From contig NZ_QJSH01000002.1 of NCBI RefSeq assembly GCF_003426025.1, positions 268,159 to 332,158 on the forward strand: a DNA stretch of 64,000 bases. Direction: 5' to 3'. Origin of the DNA: Paraliobacillus quinghaiensis. Its GTDB lineage: Bacteria; Bacillota; Bacilli; Bacillales; Amphibacillaceae. Below, piece after piece: positions 8,986 through 17,969 of this stretch. The position numbers were made by a program, and so were the translations under genes. Positions within the stretch are counted from its first letter, which is position 1. Each line of letters opens with the position of its first letter. The notes below the pieces were generated by a model, which was given only the letters and a program-made list of their open reading frames with translations, ran no database searches and was not told the origin of the DNA.

Positions 8986-9196
8986 CAAGTGAAATGGTCG
9001 AGACTCCTTGAAAATACAAACCGATTTTCTGCGTGCAATGTTAATTCATTGAAGCATTCCTTGTCCTGTGGGAACAGCGCGAGCTGAAGATCCACTAGGA
9101 GGTGGTTTTTGCCTCCTAGTTAGCTGAAGCCGTGGGGCTGCGATTACTCGCCCCATCATAAATCCCTGCCCCCGGAAAGCGAGTCCATTTCACTTG
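8986..9196. repeat. Palindromic intergenic repeat, copy R2
   Basis: Outer inverted repeat CAAGTGAAATGG (8986-8997) and CCATTTCACTTG (9185-9196). Inner hairpin ACTAGGAGG (9094-9102) and CCTCCTAGT (9112-9120). It contains the conserved GGAACAGCGCGAGC and CGGAAAGCGAG core strings. Bases 9038-9068 are an exact inverted 31-base match to 46095-46125 in R3. TAGCGG flanks both ends. With R1 it fills the 850-base gap between panE and bshC; nothing else is recognisable there. Confidence 0.85.
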
Positions 9197-9374
9197 TGTA
9201 GCGGGTAAGAAATTTTCACTAATGCGCATTTTATATCAAGTCCGAATTTTTACAAGCGACAATGTTTTCGAAAAGAGCCTTATTTTAAAAAAATAGTACG
9301 TACTGTTAACGAAATTACAGTTTTTAAAAGATACCCTATACAATCACAATCAATCATCAAAGGAGCAGGTACTT

Positions 9375-10997
9375 GTGTACATAAATCCGATATCAATCTC
9401 GCGAAGTAACTTAATAAATGATTATTATCATCAAAAAAAATCAATTATTGAAAAATTTGACTACAATCCTTTTGAAATGGGTGCAATGAAGCAGCGTGCA
9501 CTTGAATTACAAAAGCAAAACTACAATCGACAGACGTTAGTGAGTACATTAGAAAACCTAAATGCAAAATGGCATACAGACAAAACAGTTTTTACTAACA
9601 TTGAACGCTTAAATGATCCAAATAGTGTTGTGGTTATTGGTGGGCAGCAAGCTGGCCTTTTATCAGGACCGCTTTATACGATACATAAAATTATTTCCAT
9701 TATTGCATTTGCGAAAAAACAAGAAAAGGCATTAGGACAACCAGTCATTCCTGTATTTTGGATTGCTGGTGAAGATCATGATTTTGCAGAAATTAATCAT
9801 GTTTTGTTCCCGGAACAAAATAGAATGAAAAAGCATACTATTTCTCAACGTGTTACAGAAAAGAGGTCAGTATCAGAACTACCAATTGATCACGTAATAA
9901 CTAGTGAATGGTTAGATACGCTCTTTAGTCAGTTAAATGAAACGATTAATACGAAAGAAATATATGAACAAACAAAACAAGCGCTAGGTCAATCGGATAC
10001 ATACGTTGATTTTTTTGCTTCTTTTATTAGTCTATTATTTAAAGGGGAAGGTCTTGTTTTAATTGATTCAGGTAATGCGTCCGTTCGTCAATTAGAGAAA
10101 AAATATTTTCAAGAAATGATTAAAAAACAACCTGAAATAAGTTCTGCCGTATACCAACAATTACAAGCAGTGCGACAAGCGGGTTATAGCGTTTCGGTTG
10201 ATGTAAATGAAGGAGATGGGCATCTGTTTTATCATTTGAATGGAGAACGCATTCTTTTAGTTAAAACTGGTCCTGATACTTGGGAAGGTAAAAATCAAGA
10301 ATGTCAATTTACAACTGATGAGCTATTAGCGATTGCCGAAGAGGCACCTGCTCGGTTGAGTAATAATGTGGTAACAAGACCGCTTATGCAAGAGTGTTTG
10401 TTTCCGACCCTCGCTTTTATGGCTGGGCCAGGTGAATTAGGTTATTGGTCGATTCTGAAGCCGGCATTTCATACATTAGATCTTGAAATGCCACCAGTAT
10501 TACCAAGATTATCTTTTACAATGTTAGACCGTAAAAGTGAAAAAAATATTAATCGCTATGCTTTAGATATAAATAAACTTATGGAGCGAGGAGCTTTCGA
10601 GGACAAGGTGAACTGGATAGCTGCTCAATCAAATCCGCCATTAGATTCTATTGCGGAACAGACTAAGCTTGCAATTGAGCAGATACATCAACCGTTAAGG
10701 GATATTGCAAAGACAATGGGACCAGATCTGGAAGAAGTTGCAAAGAAAAACCTAAGCTATATCCATCAGCATATAGACTTTTTAGAAGAAGCACTGAAGA
10801 AAAATGTAGAGATAAAACATCACAAAACATTAGAGGTGTTTGACGAACTGCATTTAAAATTACGCCCTGGAAATGGCTTGCAAGAACGATGTTGGAACGT
10901 TATTTCTATTATAAATCAACATGGTTATGGTTGGATTAATGAAATGGTTGATCACACCTATTCCTTCGAGCATGATCATTACGTGGTGAAATTATAA
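9375..10997 (+). CDS. bshC: BshC (YllA), bacillithiol synthesis cysteine-adding enzyme
   Basis: 540-residue putative cysteine ligase that converts GlcN-malate plus Cys to bacillithiol, the low-molecular-weight thiol of Firmicutes. Characteristic segments are VVIGGQQAGLLSGPLYTIHKI (about residues 91-111), FWIAGEDHDFAEINHV (about 133-148), and a C-terminal helical coiled-coil arm. The length matches B. subtilis BshC (539). The start is GTG 9375, with AAAGGAGC 9 bases upstream. It sits directly before mraZ, as in B. subtilis, and ends in its own terminator. Confidence 0.93.
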   Translation: MYINPISISRSNLINDYYHQKKSIIEKFDYNPFEMGAMKQRALELQKQNYNRQTLVSTLENLNAKWHTDKTVFTNIERLNDPNSVVVIGGQQAGLLSGPLYTIHKIISIIAFAKKQEKALGQPVIPVFWIAGEDHDFAEINHVLFPEQNRMKKHTISQRVTEKRSVSELPIDHVITSEWLDTLFSQLNETINTKEIYEQTKQALGQSDTYVDFFASFISLLFKGEGLVLIDSGNASVRQLEKKYFQEMIKKQPEISSAVYQQLQAVRQAGYSVSVDVNEGDGHLFYHLNGERILLVKTGPDTWEGKNQECQFTTDELLAIAEEAPARLSNNVVTRPLMQECLFPTLAFMAGPGELGYWSILKPAFHTLDLEMPPVLPRLSFTMLDRKSEKNINRYALDINKLMERGAFEDKVNWIAAQSNPPLDSIAEQTKLAIEQIHQPLRDIAKTMGPDLEEVAKKNLSYIHQHIDFLEEALKKNVEIKHHKTLEVFDELHLKLRPGNGLQERCWNVISIINQHGYGWINEMVDHTYSFEHDHYVVKL

Positions 10998-11035
10998 AGT
11001 TACCCACTCTCCACCACTTATTAAGTAGCATATTG

Positions 11036-11073
11036 AAAAAAACACGAAAACACTACTGTTTTCGTGTTTTTTT
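11036..11073 (+). terminator. Terminator after bshC
   Basis: AAAAACACGAAAACA pairs with TGTTTTCGTGTTTTT over a CTAC loop and ends in TTTTTTTA. It separates bshC from the dcw cluster. Confidence 0.88.
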
Positions 11074-11168
11074 ATGGCTTAAAAACGAACGTTTAAACAC
11101 ATGTGAAAGTGGTTTATTTGCTAATACGCAGTGCGGTAGGAAAACAATTCAAATAATTTCAAAAATGA

Positions 11169-11213
11169 GTGGAGGAATGTGGGGGAATGTGGTAAGATGA
11201 AAAAAAAGGTGGG
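11169..11213 (+). promoter_or_regulatory. Phased MraZ-type operator boxes before mraZ
   Basis: GTGG occurs at 11169, 11179 and 11189, exactly 10 bases apart, and again at 11209, 20 bases on. Local context is GTGGAGGAAT, GTGGGGGAAT, GTGGTAAGAT and GTGGGCGAT. MraZ in other bacteria autoregulates the dcw cluster by binding direct repeats with a TGG core at 10-bp intervals. TAAGAT at 11193-11198 could be the -10 box, with no good -35. Confidence 0.7.
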
Positions 11214-11221
11214 CGATCTGT

Positions 11222-11653
11222 ATGTTTATGGGAGAATACAAACATAATATTGATGCCAAAGGTCGTATCATTGTTCCTGCTAAATTTCGCGAGGATCTTG
11301 GTGAAATTTTTGTGATTACACGCGGGCTAGATCAATGTTTGTTTGCTTATCCAATGAACGAATGGCGCCTTTTAGAAGAGAAGTTAAAAAAATTACCACT
11401 AACAAAAAAAGATGCGCGAGCTTTTACGCGTTTCTTCTTTTCTGGAGCAGTAGAATGTGAAGTCGATAAACAGGGTAGAATAAATATCCCTGCTGCTTTA
11501 CGCAAATATGCGGTAATAGATAAAGAATGCGCGGTAATCGGGGTGTCAAATCGAGTTGAGATTTGGTCAAATGAAGCTTGGAGTGGTTATGTAACTGAAT
11601 CGGAAGAATCCTTTGCAGAAATTGCAGAGAATATGATGGATATTGATTTTTAA
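11222..11653 (+). CDS. mraZ: MraZ, dcw-cluster transcriptional regulator
   Basis: 143-residue DNA-binding protein made of two SpoVT/AbrB-like swapped-hairpin domains: [24 protein letters not shown] at the start and [18 protein letters not shown] at about residues 80-97. It begins the division and cell wall cluster and represses its own promoter in E. coli. ATG 11222 gives the canonical MFMGEY start. GTGG boxes directly upstream suggest autoregulation here too. rsmH follows 58 bases after. Confidence 0.95.
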   Translation: MFMGEYKHNIDAKGRIIVPAKFREDLGEIFVITRGLDQCLFAYPMNEWRLLEEKLKKLPLTKKDARAFTRFFFSGAVECEVDKQGRINIPAALRKYAVIDKECAVIGVSNRVEIWSNEAWSGYVTESEESFAEIAENMMDIDF

Positions 11654-11711
11654 AAATAAAGGTTTACATAATGGGACAAGTTAACAGTTAAAGAAAAGAA
11701 GGTGAACAGAG

Positions 11712-12692
11712 ATGTTTGAACATGATAGTGTGCTGCAGCAAGAAGCTGTAGAAGGTTTAAATATTCGCCCAAATGGGATATATGTTGACGGAACATTAGG
11801 GGCTGGTGGACATTCTGAAAAGATTCTAGAAAAATTAGATGAAGATGGCTTACTAATCGCATTTGATCAGGATGAACATGCTTTAGCAGCTGCTAAAGAA
11901 AGGCTTAAAGGTTATCATAATAAGGTCTTGTTTGTACATTCAAATTTCAGATATTTACAAGATGTTTTAGCAGAGAAAGGAATTGAACAAGTGGATGGTG
12001 TGTTATTTGATTTAGGCGTGTCATCCCCACAATTGGATCACAGTGAAAGAGGTTTTAGTTATCAACATGACGCACCTCTAGATATGCGGATGGATCAAAC
12101 ACAACCTACTTCTGCTTATCAAGTTGTCAATACTTGGTCATATGAAGCGTTAGTTCGTATCTTTTTTAAATATGGAGAGGAGAAATTCTCCAAACAAATC
12201 GCTCGTAAGATTGAGGCTGCTCGATCAGAAAAATCAATTGAAACAACATTTGAATTGGCAGAGATTATTAAAACGGGAATACCAGCAGCGACAAGAAGAA
12301 CTGGAGGACACCCTGCAAAACGGGTTTTTCAAGCAATTCGTATTGCAGTGAATGATGAATTGCATGCCTTTTATGATGTGCTGCACCAAGCTGCAGAAGT
12401 TGTAAATGTTGGTGGTAGGGTTGCTGTCATTACATTCCATTCGCTAGAAGATCGTATATGCAAACAAGCGTTTAAGAAGTGGAGTGCACTACCACCACTT
12501 CCAAAGAACATTCCAGTAATACCAGAGACGAGTCAACCACCATTTAAGCAAATCACGAAAAAGCCAATTACGGCTAATGAGGATGAGTTAGAACGGAATC
12601 GCCGTGCTAGATCGGCAAAGCTTCGAATTGTTGAAAAAGTGAAACCTTGGAACAATCAGTTTTTTTATGAAGAAGGGCGGGGACAAGCATGA
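11712..12692 (+). CDS. rsmH: RsmH (MraW), 16S rRNA (cytosine(1402)-N4)-methyltransferase
   Basis: 326-residue SAM-dependent methyltransferase acting on C1402 of 16S rRNA in the decoding centre. Visible motifs are [14 protein letters not shown] (SAM binding, about residues 26-39), [16 protein letters not shown] (about 96-111), [14 protein letters not shown] and [11 protein letters not shown] near the C-terminus. ATG 11712 has GAAGGTGA upstream. It overlaps ftsL by 4 bases (ATGA). Confidence 0.96.
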   Translation: MFEHDSVLQQEAVEGLNIRPNGIYVDGTLGAGGHSEKILEKLDEDGLLIAFDQDEHALAAAKERLKGYHNKVLFVHSNFRYLQDVLAEKGIEQVDGVLFDLGVSSPQLDHSERGFSYQHDAPLDMRMDQTQPTSAYQVVNTWSYEALVRIFFKYGEEKFSKQIARKIEAARSEKSIETTFELAEIIKTGIPAATRRTGGHPAKRVFQAIRIAVNDELHAFYDVLHQAAEVVNVGGRVAVITFHSLEDRICKQAFKKWSALPPLPKNIPVIPETSQPPFKQITKKPITANEDELERNRRARSAKLRIVEKVKPWNNQFFYEEGRGQA

Positions 12693-13078
12693 ATACAAGT
12701 GAAGCAAGAAGTTGGCAGCAAGCAATACCTGAACGTAATAGAGAATTAAATCGTCAGCCTGAACCGAAGAAACAAGTAAAGGTACATGTCCATAAACGTT
12801 GGATTACACCAGGTGAAAAATTTCTATATGTTATGTTTGCACTAATTACTGCTGCAGCACTTATTTATGTTGTTTCTTTTAGCTCAGAGGTAGATACATT
12901 AAATCGAAATATTCAAAGTTTGGAAAGTAATATAAGTAAACAAGAAACAACAAATGCTAATTTGAGTTATCAAGTACAAGAATATAGTAATCCTGATCGC
13001 ATTCTTCGTATTGCAAAAGAAAATGGCTTAAAAATTCAAAATACTAAGGTAATACAAACAACAAGTTTTGTAGAATAG
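12689..13078 (+). CDS. ftsL: FtsL, cell division membrane protein
   Basis: 129-residue bitopic protein: a basic cytoplasmic N-terminus, a transmembrane segment at about residues 47-67, then an extracytoplasmic coiled coil ([24 protein letters not shown]) ending in the [12 protein letters not shown] septum-former motif. FtsL bridges DivIC/FtsB and DivIB and supports PBP2B at midcell. It overlaps the end of rsmH by ATGA and precedes pbpB by 21 bases, as in other Bacillaceae. Confidence 0.9.
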   Translation: MNTSEARSWQQAIPERNRELNRQPEPKKQVKVHVHKRWITPGEKFLYVMFALITAAALIYVVSFSSEVDTLNRNIQSLESNISKQETTNANLSYQVQEYSNPDRILRIAKENGLKIQNTKVIQTTSFVE

Positions 13079-13099
13079 TTTGAAGGATGTGATTACGAA

Positions 13100-15286
13100 G
13101 TGAAAAAAAATAAAACAACACTCGTGATGACTAATGTATTAATGATTTTATTTGTTGGGATATTCTTAACGTTATCCGGACGTTTTTTATACATACAGGC
13201 AGTTGGTGAAGTTCAGGGTATTAATTTACAAGAATGGGCTGATAATCGTCGCACTAATAACTTCACGATAAAAGCTGATCGTGGGACAATTTATGACAGG
13301 AATGGTATGGAACTTGCACAAGATCGTGCTACATACCGATTATTTGCCATTGTCGACGAAACCTATTCTACAAACCCGGAAAAAAAGCTGAATCACGTAG
13401 CTGATGTAAAAGCTACAGCAGAAGCGTTAGCGCCTATTTTAGAAATGGAAGTATCGGATATTGAAACCACACTACAAAATGGGATTGATTCGGATAGATT
13501 CCAAGTTGAATTTGGTACTGAAGGAAGTCAGTTAAGTCAAGAAACAAAACTAAAAATTGAAGCACTAGATCTTCCGGGTGTAAATTTTGATGAGGAAGCA
13601 AAACGCTATTATCCGAATGGAACATTTGCATCTCAATTAGTTGGGCTTGCTCAGAAAAAAGATGATTCTATTATAACGGGGCTAACAGGAATTGAAGCGC
13701 AATTGGATAATTACCTACAGGGCACCAATGGTTCCATTTCTTACGAAAGAGATAAATATAATGTGAAGCTTCTTGATCCTAATGAAGTAATTCAAAAAGA
13801 GCAGGACGGAAATGATGTTTACTTGACGTTGGATCAAAAAATCCAAACCTTCTTGGAAGATGCGATGTCACAAGTAGTCGAAGAATATGACCCAGAACGG
13901 ATAACAGCCACAGTAATTGATCCCAAAACGGGTGAGATATTAGCGATGAGCAATCGCCCGAGTTATAATCCAAATAATCTTGGTCAGGTTGAGAATTGGT
14001 ATAATGATGTTGTATCTACTCCGATTGAACCTGGTTCTACGATGAAGGCATTTACCTTGGCCGCGGCGATTGAAGAGGGCGTATATAACCCAAATGAGGA
14101 ATACAAGTCAGGCAGATATAAGATTGATGAGATAACAAAACCAATTCACGATTACAACCGAGACTGGGGCACGATTACATATGAAGAAGGAATTCAACGT
14201 TCCTCAAATGTTGCTGTATCAAAACTTGTTTGGGAAAAAATGGGAACAGATATATTTTTAGAATACTTAAAGGCATTTCATTTTGATCAAAAGACAGGTA
14301 TTGATCTTCCTAGAGAACAAGCGGGAATTTTACTCTATAATTGGCCAATTGAAAAACTAACTGCTTCCTATGGGCAGGGATTAACAGTTGCACCAATTCA
14401 ATTAATTCAAGCTGCCACTGCAATTGCAAATGATGGCGTTATGATGAAACCGTATGTTATATCAAAAATTGTCGATAATCAAACAAGAGAAATTGTTGAA
14501 GAGACAGAATCAGAAGTAGTTGGAAATCCAATTTCTGAAGAAACTGCTCAGAAGGTCTTAGATACACTAGAAACAGTTATAACTTCTGAACATGGTACAG
14601 CACACAATATTTATAATTTATCGGATTATTCTGTTGCCGGTAAAACGGGTACAGCTCAATTTTCACAGGGTGGTTATTTAGAAGGAGAAAGTGATTATAT
14701 CTTTTCGTTTCTAGGTATTGCACCAAAGGAAGATCCTGAACTAGTTATGTATATTACGGTACAGCAGCCTAAACTGGAACCAGGAGAAGCTGGTTCTGCT
14801 CCGGTTTCATTCATTTTTAAAAATGTAATGGAAAATAGTTTGCATTATTTAAATATTCAACCTGATAAAGAAAGACAGAATGCTGTTCGCACATATACAT
14901 TTCCAGATGTAATAGGGCGAGCAACAACTCAGGTAAAAGAGCAATTAGTCAATGAAGGCTTAACAGTTACAGTTATTGGTGATGGTGCTAAGATAAATAA
15001 AACAAATATCGATATAGGAGACAGAGTAGTCGCAAATCAACGTGTTTTACTTACAACGACTAATCCTACCATGCCTGATATAACAGGTTGGTCTGTTCGC
15101 GATTTATTAGAACTTAGCGAATTAGTTGGGTTTAATGTAGAAATTAGCGGAAATGGTTATGCGGTAAACCAAAGTATAGAGAAGGGTTCGACAATTAATA
15201 AAGACACGAAGGTAACAGTTGAATTTTCTCCACCTGATCAATCAATCGATAGAACCCAAGAGGATTCTCCAGAAGAAGAAGGCTAA
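13100..15286 (+). CDS. pbpB: PBP2B, divisome transpeptidase (FtsI class) with PASTA domains
   Basis: 728-residue class B penicillin-binding protein for septal cross-linking. It has an N-terminal membrane anchor (about 8-30), a PBP dimerisation domain (about 55-230), and a transpeptidase domain with Ser313 in PGSTMK, SSN at 368-370 and KTG at 515-517. Two C-terminal PASTA domains lie at about 600-655 and 660-715, and the tail is acidic. The start is GTG 13100 with GAAGGATGTG upstream. It is followed directly by the sporulation paralogue spoVD, which has one PASTA domain. Confidence 0.95.
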   Translation: MKKNKTTLVMTNVLMILFVGIFLTLSGRFLYIQAVGEVQGINLQEWADNRRTNNFTIKADRGTIYDRNGMELAQDRATYRLFAIVDETYSTNPEKKLNHVADVKATAEALAPILEMEVSDIETTLQNGIDSDRFQVEFGTEGSQLSQETKLKIEALDLPGVNFDEEAKRYYPNGTFASQLVGLAQKKDDSIITGLTGIEAQLDNYLQGTNGSISYERDKYNVKLLDPNEVIQKEQDGNDVYLTLDQKIQTFLEDAMSQVVEEYDPERITATVIDPKTGEILAMSNRPSYNPNNLGQVENWYNDVVSTPIEPGSTMKAFTLAAAIEEGVYNPNEEYKSGRYKIDEITKPIHDYNRDWGTITYEEGIQRSSNVAVSKLVWEKMGTDIFLEYLKAFHFDQKTGIDLPREQAGILLYNWPIEKLTASYGQGLTVAPIQLIQAATAIANDGVMMKPYVISKIVDNQTREIVEETESEVVGNPISEETAQKVLDTLETVITSEHGTAHNIYNLSDYSVAGKTGTAQFSQGGYLEGESDYIFSFLGIAPKEDPELVMYITVQQPKLEPGEAGSAPVSFIFKNVMENSLHYLNIQPDKERQNAVRTYTFPDVIGRATTQVKEQLVNEGLTVTVIGDGAKINKTNIDIGDRVVANQRVLLTTTNPTMPDITGWSVRDLLELSELVGFNVEISGNGYAVNQSIEKGSTINKDTKVTVEFSPPDQSIDRTQEDSPEEEG

Positions 15287-15362
15287 AAAAGATACAGTGT
15301 TCTATTCGTTATACACATTCATATACTAGATACAAGTTTATTAGGGTTTAAGGAGTTGAACC

Positions 15363-17282
15363 ATGAAACGTGTATCAAATGTAACGATGCGGAAACGAAT
15401 AGTCACTGTATTTCTTTTTGCCTTTCTTTTTTTTGTAGTTATATCAATTCGCTTAGGCTATGTACAATTTGTGCTTGGTGCTGAATTAATGGAGAAGGCT
15501 CAAGCTTCATGGAGTCGAGACATTGCTTTTGAAGCGGAACGTGGAAAAATTCTGGACAAGAATGGCATGATTTTAGCAGAAAATGTCTCTGCACCAACTG
15601 TGATGGTTGTTCCGAGACAAGTCACTAACCCAGAAGAAACTGCAAACGCTCTTGGTAAAATATTAGGAATTACCAAAGAGGAAATGTTAGAACAAGTAAC
15701 TAAACAAACAAGTATTGTTCGTTTTGCTGCTGGGAGAAAGATCTCTGAAGAACAGGCTGATGCTATTCAAACTTTAGGTTTAGACGGTGTTTATATTGCA
15801 GAGGATTCTAAACGCTATTATCCAAATGGAGAATACCTATCACATGTACTGGGGTTTAGTGGTATTGATAACCAAGGTTTGATGGGGTTAGAATTATATT
15901 ATGATGATAACTTAAGTGGTGAAAAAGGTAGTTTATCTTTTTATTCTGATGCAAAAGGAAAAAGATTGCCTAACTTGGCAGACACGTATCAAGCCCCGAC
16001 TGATGGACTTGATTTACAATTAACGATTGATGCAAAAGTTCAAACTATTATTGAAAGAGAATTGGATATAGCAGAAGCAACTTATAATCCAGATGGTGCT
16101 CTTGCAATAGCTGTTGATCCAGATACTGGTGGTATATTAGCAATGTCATCTAGACCAAATTTTGACCCTGAAAATTATCAAGAAGTGGACTCTAGTATTT
16201 ATGATCGTAATTTACCAATATGGAGCACTTATGAGCCTGGATCAACATTTAAAATCATTACCCTAGCAGCGGGTCTTGAAGAGGGGGTCGTTGATCTAAC
16301 TGAGGATGAGTACTTTGATAATGGTGCAATAAAAGTGGATGGTGCAACACTTCATTGTTGGAAAAGTGGAGGACATGGAAGTCAGACCTACTTAGAAGTA
16401 GTACAAAATTCCTGTAACCCTGGCTTTGTTAATCTAGGTCAAAATATTGGTAAAGAAAAACTATTTTCATATATAAAAGATTTTGGTTTTGGTGAAAAAA
16501 CAGGAGTAGACTTATTTGGTGAAGAAAATGGTATCTTGTTTAAACTAGATCAAGTTGGACCAGTAGAACTCGCAACTACTTCTTTTGGTCAAGGTGTTTC
16601 TGTTACCCCTATTCAACAAGTGATGGCTGTATCAGCTGCCGTTAATGGTGGTTATTTATATCAACCATACCTAGCTTCTGAATGGATAGACCCGATTACA
16701 CAAAAGAGTGTAGAAACCATTGAACCTGTATTAAAGGACCAAGTGATTTCTAATGAGACATCCACTGAAATTCGTGAAGCATTAGAAAGCGTTGTGGCTA
16801 AAGGAACAGGAAGAGGGGCTTACGTAGATGGCTATCGTGTAGGTGGGAAAACAGGTACTGCACAAAAGGTAGGTAAGAACGGTCGTTATATGGAAAATAA
16901 TCATATTGTTTCTTTTATCGGATTTGCTCCGGCTGATGATCCTGAAATTGTCGTCTATGTCGCGATAGATAACCCCAAAAACACAGTTCAATTTGGTGGG
17001 GTTGTAGTAGCACCAATTGTAGGAAATATTATAGAAGACAGCATGCCGGCAATGGGGGTCGAACGACGTACTGAAGGGTTAGAAAAAGATTACCAGTGGC
17101 CAGAACAACCACCTGTAGAAGTACCTGACTTAATCGGAGTATCCCGTAATGACTTACACCAATATATGGTTAATTTGTCAATTGAAGCATCAGGTGAAGG
17201 GGACACTATTATAGATCAAGCACCGAAAGCGGGAACAAAATTAAAACAAGGCGAAACAATAAGACTTTACTTCTCAGACTAA
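15363..17282 (+). CDS. spoVD: SpoVD, sporulation-specific class B penicillin-binding protein
   Basis: 639-residue transpeptidase for spore cortex synthesis. It has a membrane anchor (about 12-35), a dimerisation domain, and active-site motifs Ser294 (EPGSTFK), SCN at 350-352 and KTG at 496-498, with one PASTA domain near the C-terminus. The single PASTA domain and the HCWKSGGHG segment fit SpoVD rather than PBP2B. It works with SpoVE in the mother cell. CATATACTA (about 15320) resembles a SigE -10 with a weak TCTATT upstream. The downstream gap is filled with repeats instead of a direct murE junction. Confidence 0.93.
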   Translation: MKRVSNVTMRKRIVTVFLFAFLFFVVISIRLGYVQFVLGAELMEKAQASWSRDIAFEAERGKILDKNGMILAENVSAPTVMVVPRQVTNPEETANALGKILGITKEEMLEQVTKQTSIVRFAAGRKISEEQADAIQTLGLDGVYIAEDSKRYYPNGEYLSHVLGFSGIDNQGLMGLELYYDDNLSGEKGSLSFYSDAKGKRLPNLADTYQAPTDGLDLQLTIDAKVQTIIERELDIAEATYNPDGALAIAVDPDTGGILAMSSRPNFDPENYQEVDSSIYDRNLPIWSTYEPGSTFKIITLAAGLEEGVVDLTEDEYFDNGAIKVDGATLHCWKSGGHGSQTYLEVVQNSCNPGFVNLGQNIGKEKLFSYIKDFGFGEKTGVDLFGEENGILFKLDQVGPVELATTSFGQGVSVTPIQQVMAVSAAVNGGYLYQPYLASEWIDPITQKSVETIEPVLKDQVISNETSTEIREALESVVAKGTGRGAYVDGYRVGGKTGTAQKVGKNGRYMENNHIVSFIGFAPADDPEIVVYVAIDNPKNTVQFGGVVVAPIVGNIIEDSMPAMGVERRTEGLEKDYQWPEQPPVEVPDLIGVSRNDLHQYMVNLSIEASGEGDTIIDQAPKAGTKLKQGETIRLYFSD

Positions 17283-17364
17283 GTATCTCGAGTCGTACAA
17301 TTAAACCAATGTATATTACGCAGTAGATGGAAACTCTGTCGTAAGATTAACTTTGATTTACGCG

Positions 17365-17472
17365 TAGGGGCAGTCGCTTTCCGCGGGTAACTCTTCAGCT
17401 AACTCGGAAGTAAAGAACACTTCCGAGTGGATCTTCAGATGTTACTTTTCCCGCTGGAGTCAACTGACCCTA
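17365..17472. repeat. Palindromic intergenic repeat, copy R4
   Basis: Outer inverted repeat TAGGGGCAGT (17365-17374) and ACTGACCCTA (17463-17472), with one mismatch. Inner hairpin ACTCGGAAGT (17402-17411) and ACTTCCGAGT (17419-17428). The core is related to R2 and R6 in inverse orientation (CGCTTTCCGCGGGTAA and GTGGATCTTCAG). It lies between spoVD and murE. Confidence 0.8.
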
Positions 17473-17636
17473 AGCTCCAATCAACATCTGAAAATTAGTT
17501 GCGTTTGTTTGATTTAATAAAGTTAAATGATAATCCACTACACCACATATAAAAATACATGGAAACTACTGTGAGAACAGCAAATGTTTTTGATGGGGCG
17601 AGTAATCGCGTTCCAAAGTACGTTTTATCCAATGTA

Positions 17637-17750
17637 GGCAGAATACTTCGACTCCTGCAGGAACAGCGCGAGCCGAAAATCCATTTTTAGAAGCGCTCTT
17701 CTTCTAAAAATTAGTTGAGGCCGTGCCTGCGGAAAGCGAAGTATTCTGCC
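17637..17750. repeat. Palindromic intergenic repeat, copy R5
   Basis: Perfect 14-bp outer inverted repeat GGCAGAATACTTCG (17637-17650) and its complement (17737-17750). Inner 11-bp hairpin ATTTTTAGAAG (17683-17693) and CTTCTAAAAAT (17701-17711), identical to that of R1 and R3. The core is GACTCCTGCAGGAACAGCGC and GGCCGTGCCTGCGGAAAGCG. Just upstream, 17570-17625 carries a partial inverted copy of the R1/R3 GCGATTACTCGCCCCATC end. An ORF here (17715-17936) is not credible. Confidence 0.87.
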
Positions 17751-17873
17751 GGAACGACGTTAGGAAATAAAGTTTTTTTACGACGGAGTTTATATACTAT
17801 TGTCAACAATAGTCTTTTAGAAAACGGCTTGTTAACTAGCTACGTAAATTTTCATGAATATGAATCAAATCTT

Positions 17874-17882
17874 TGTTATAAT
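17874..17882 (+). promoter_or_regulatory. Extended -10 promoter candidate for murE
   Basis: TGTTATAAT at 17874-17882 matches the extended -10 form TGnTATAAT. No good -35 is seen. It lies about 90 bases before murE, beyond the repeats, and could restart transcription of the mur genes. Confidence 0.45.
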
Positions 17883-17969
17883 AGTAATGATTCATTTCTA
17901 ATTGATATTTCCTATTTTAGGAAGTATCTTACATAAAATTAATTTTAACTCATAGTAAGGATGAAACCA

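Noticed and set aside
8690..9210. CRISPR array or tandem repeat
   Set aside because: The repeats are palindromic, spaced irregularly and differ from each other; no regular repeat-spacer pattern and no cas genes.
17715..17936. 73-codon ORF between spoVD and murE
   Set aside because: It starts in repeat R5 and runs through A/T-rich promoter sequence; no ribosome binding site and no protein-like pattern.
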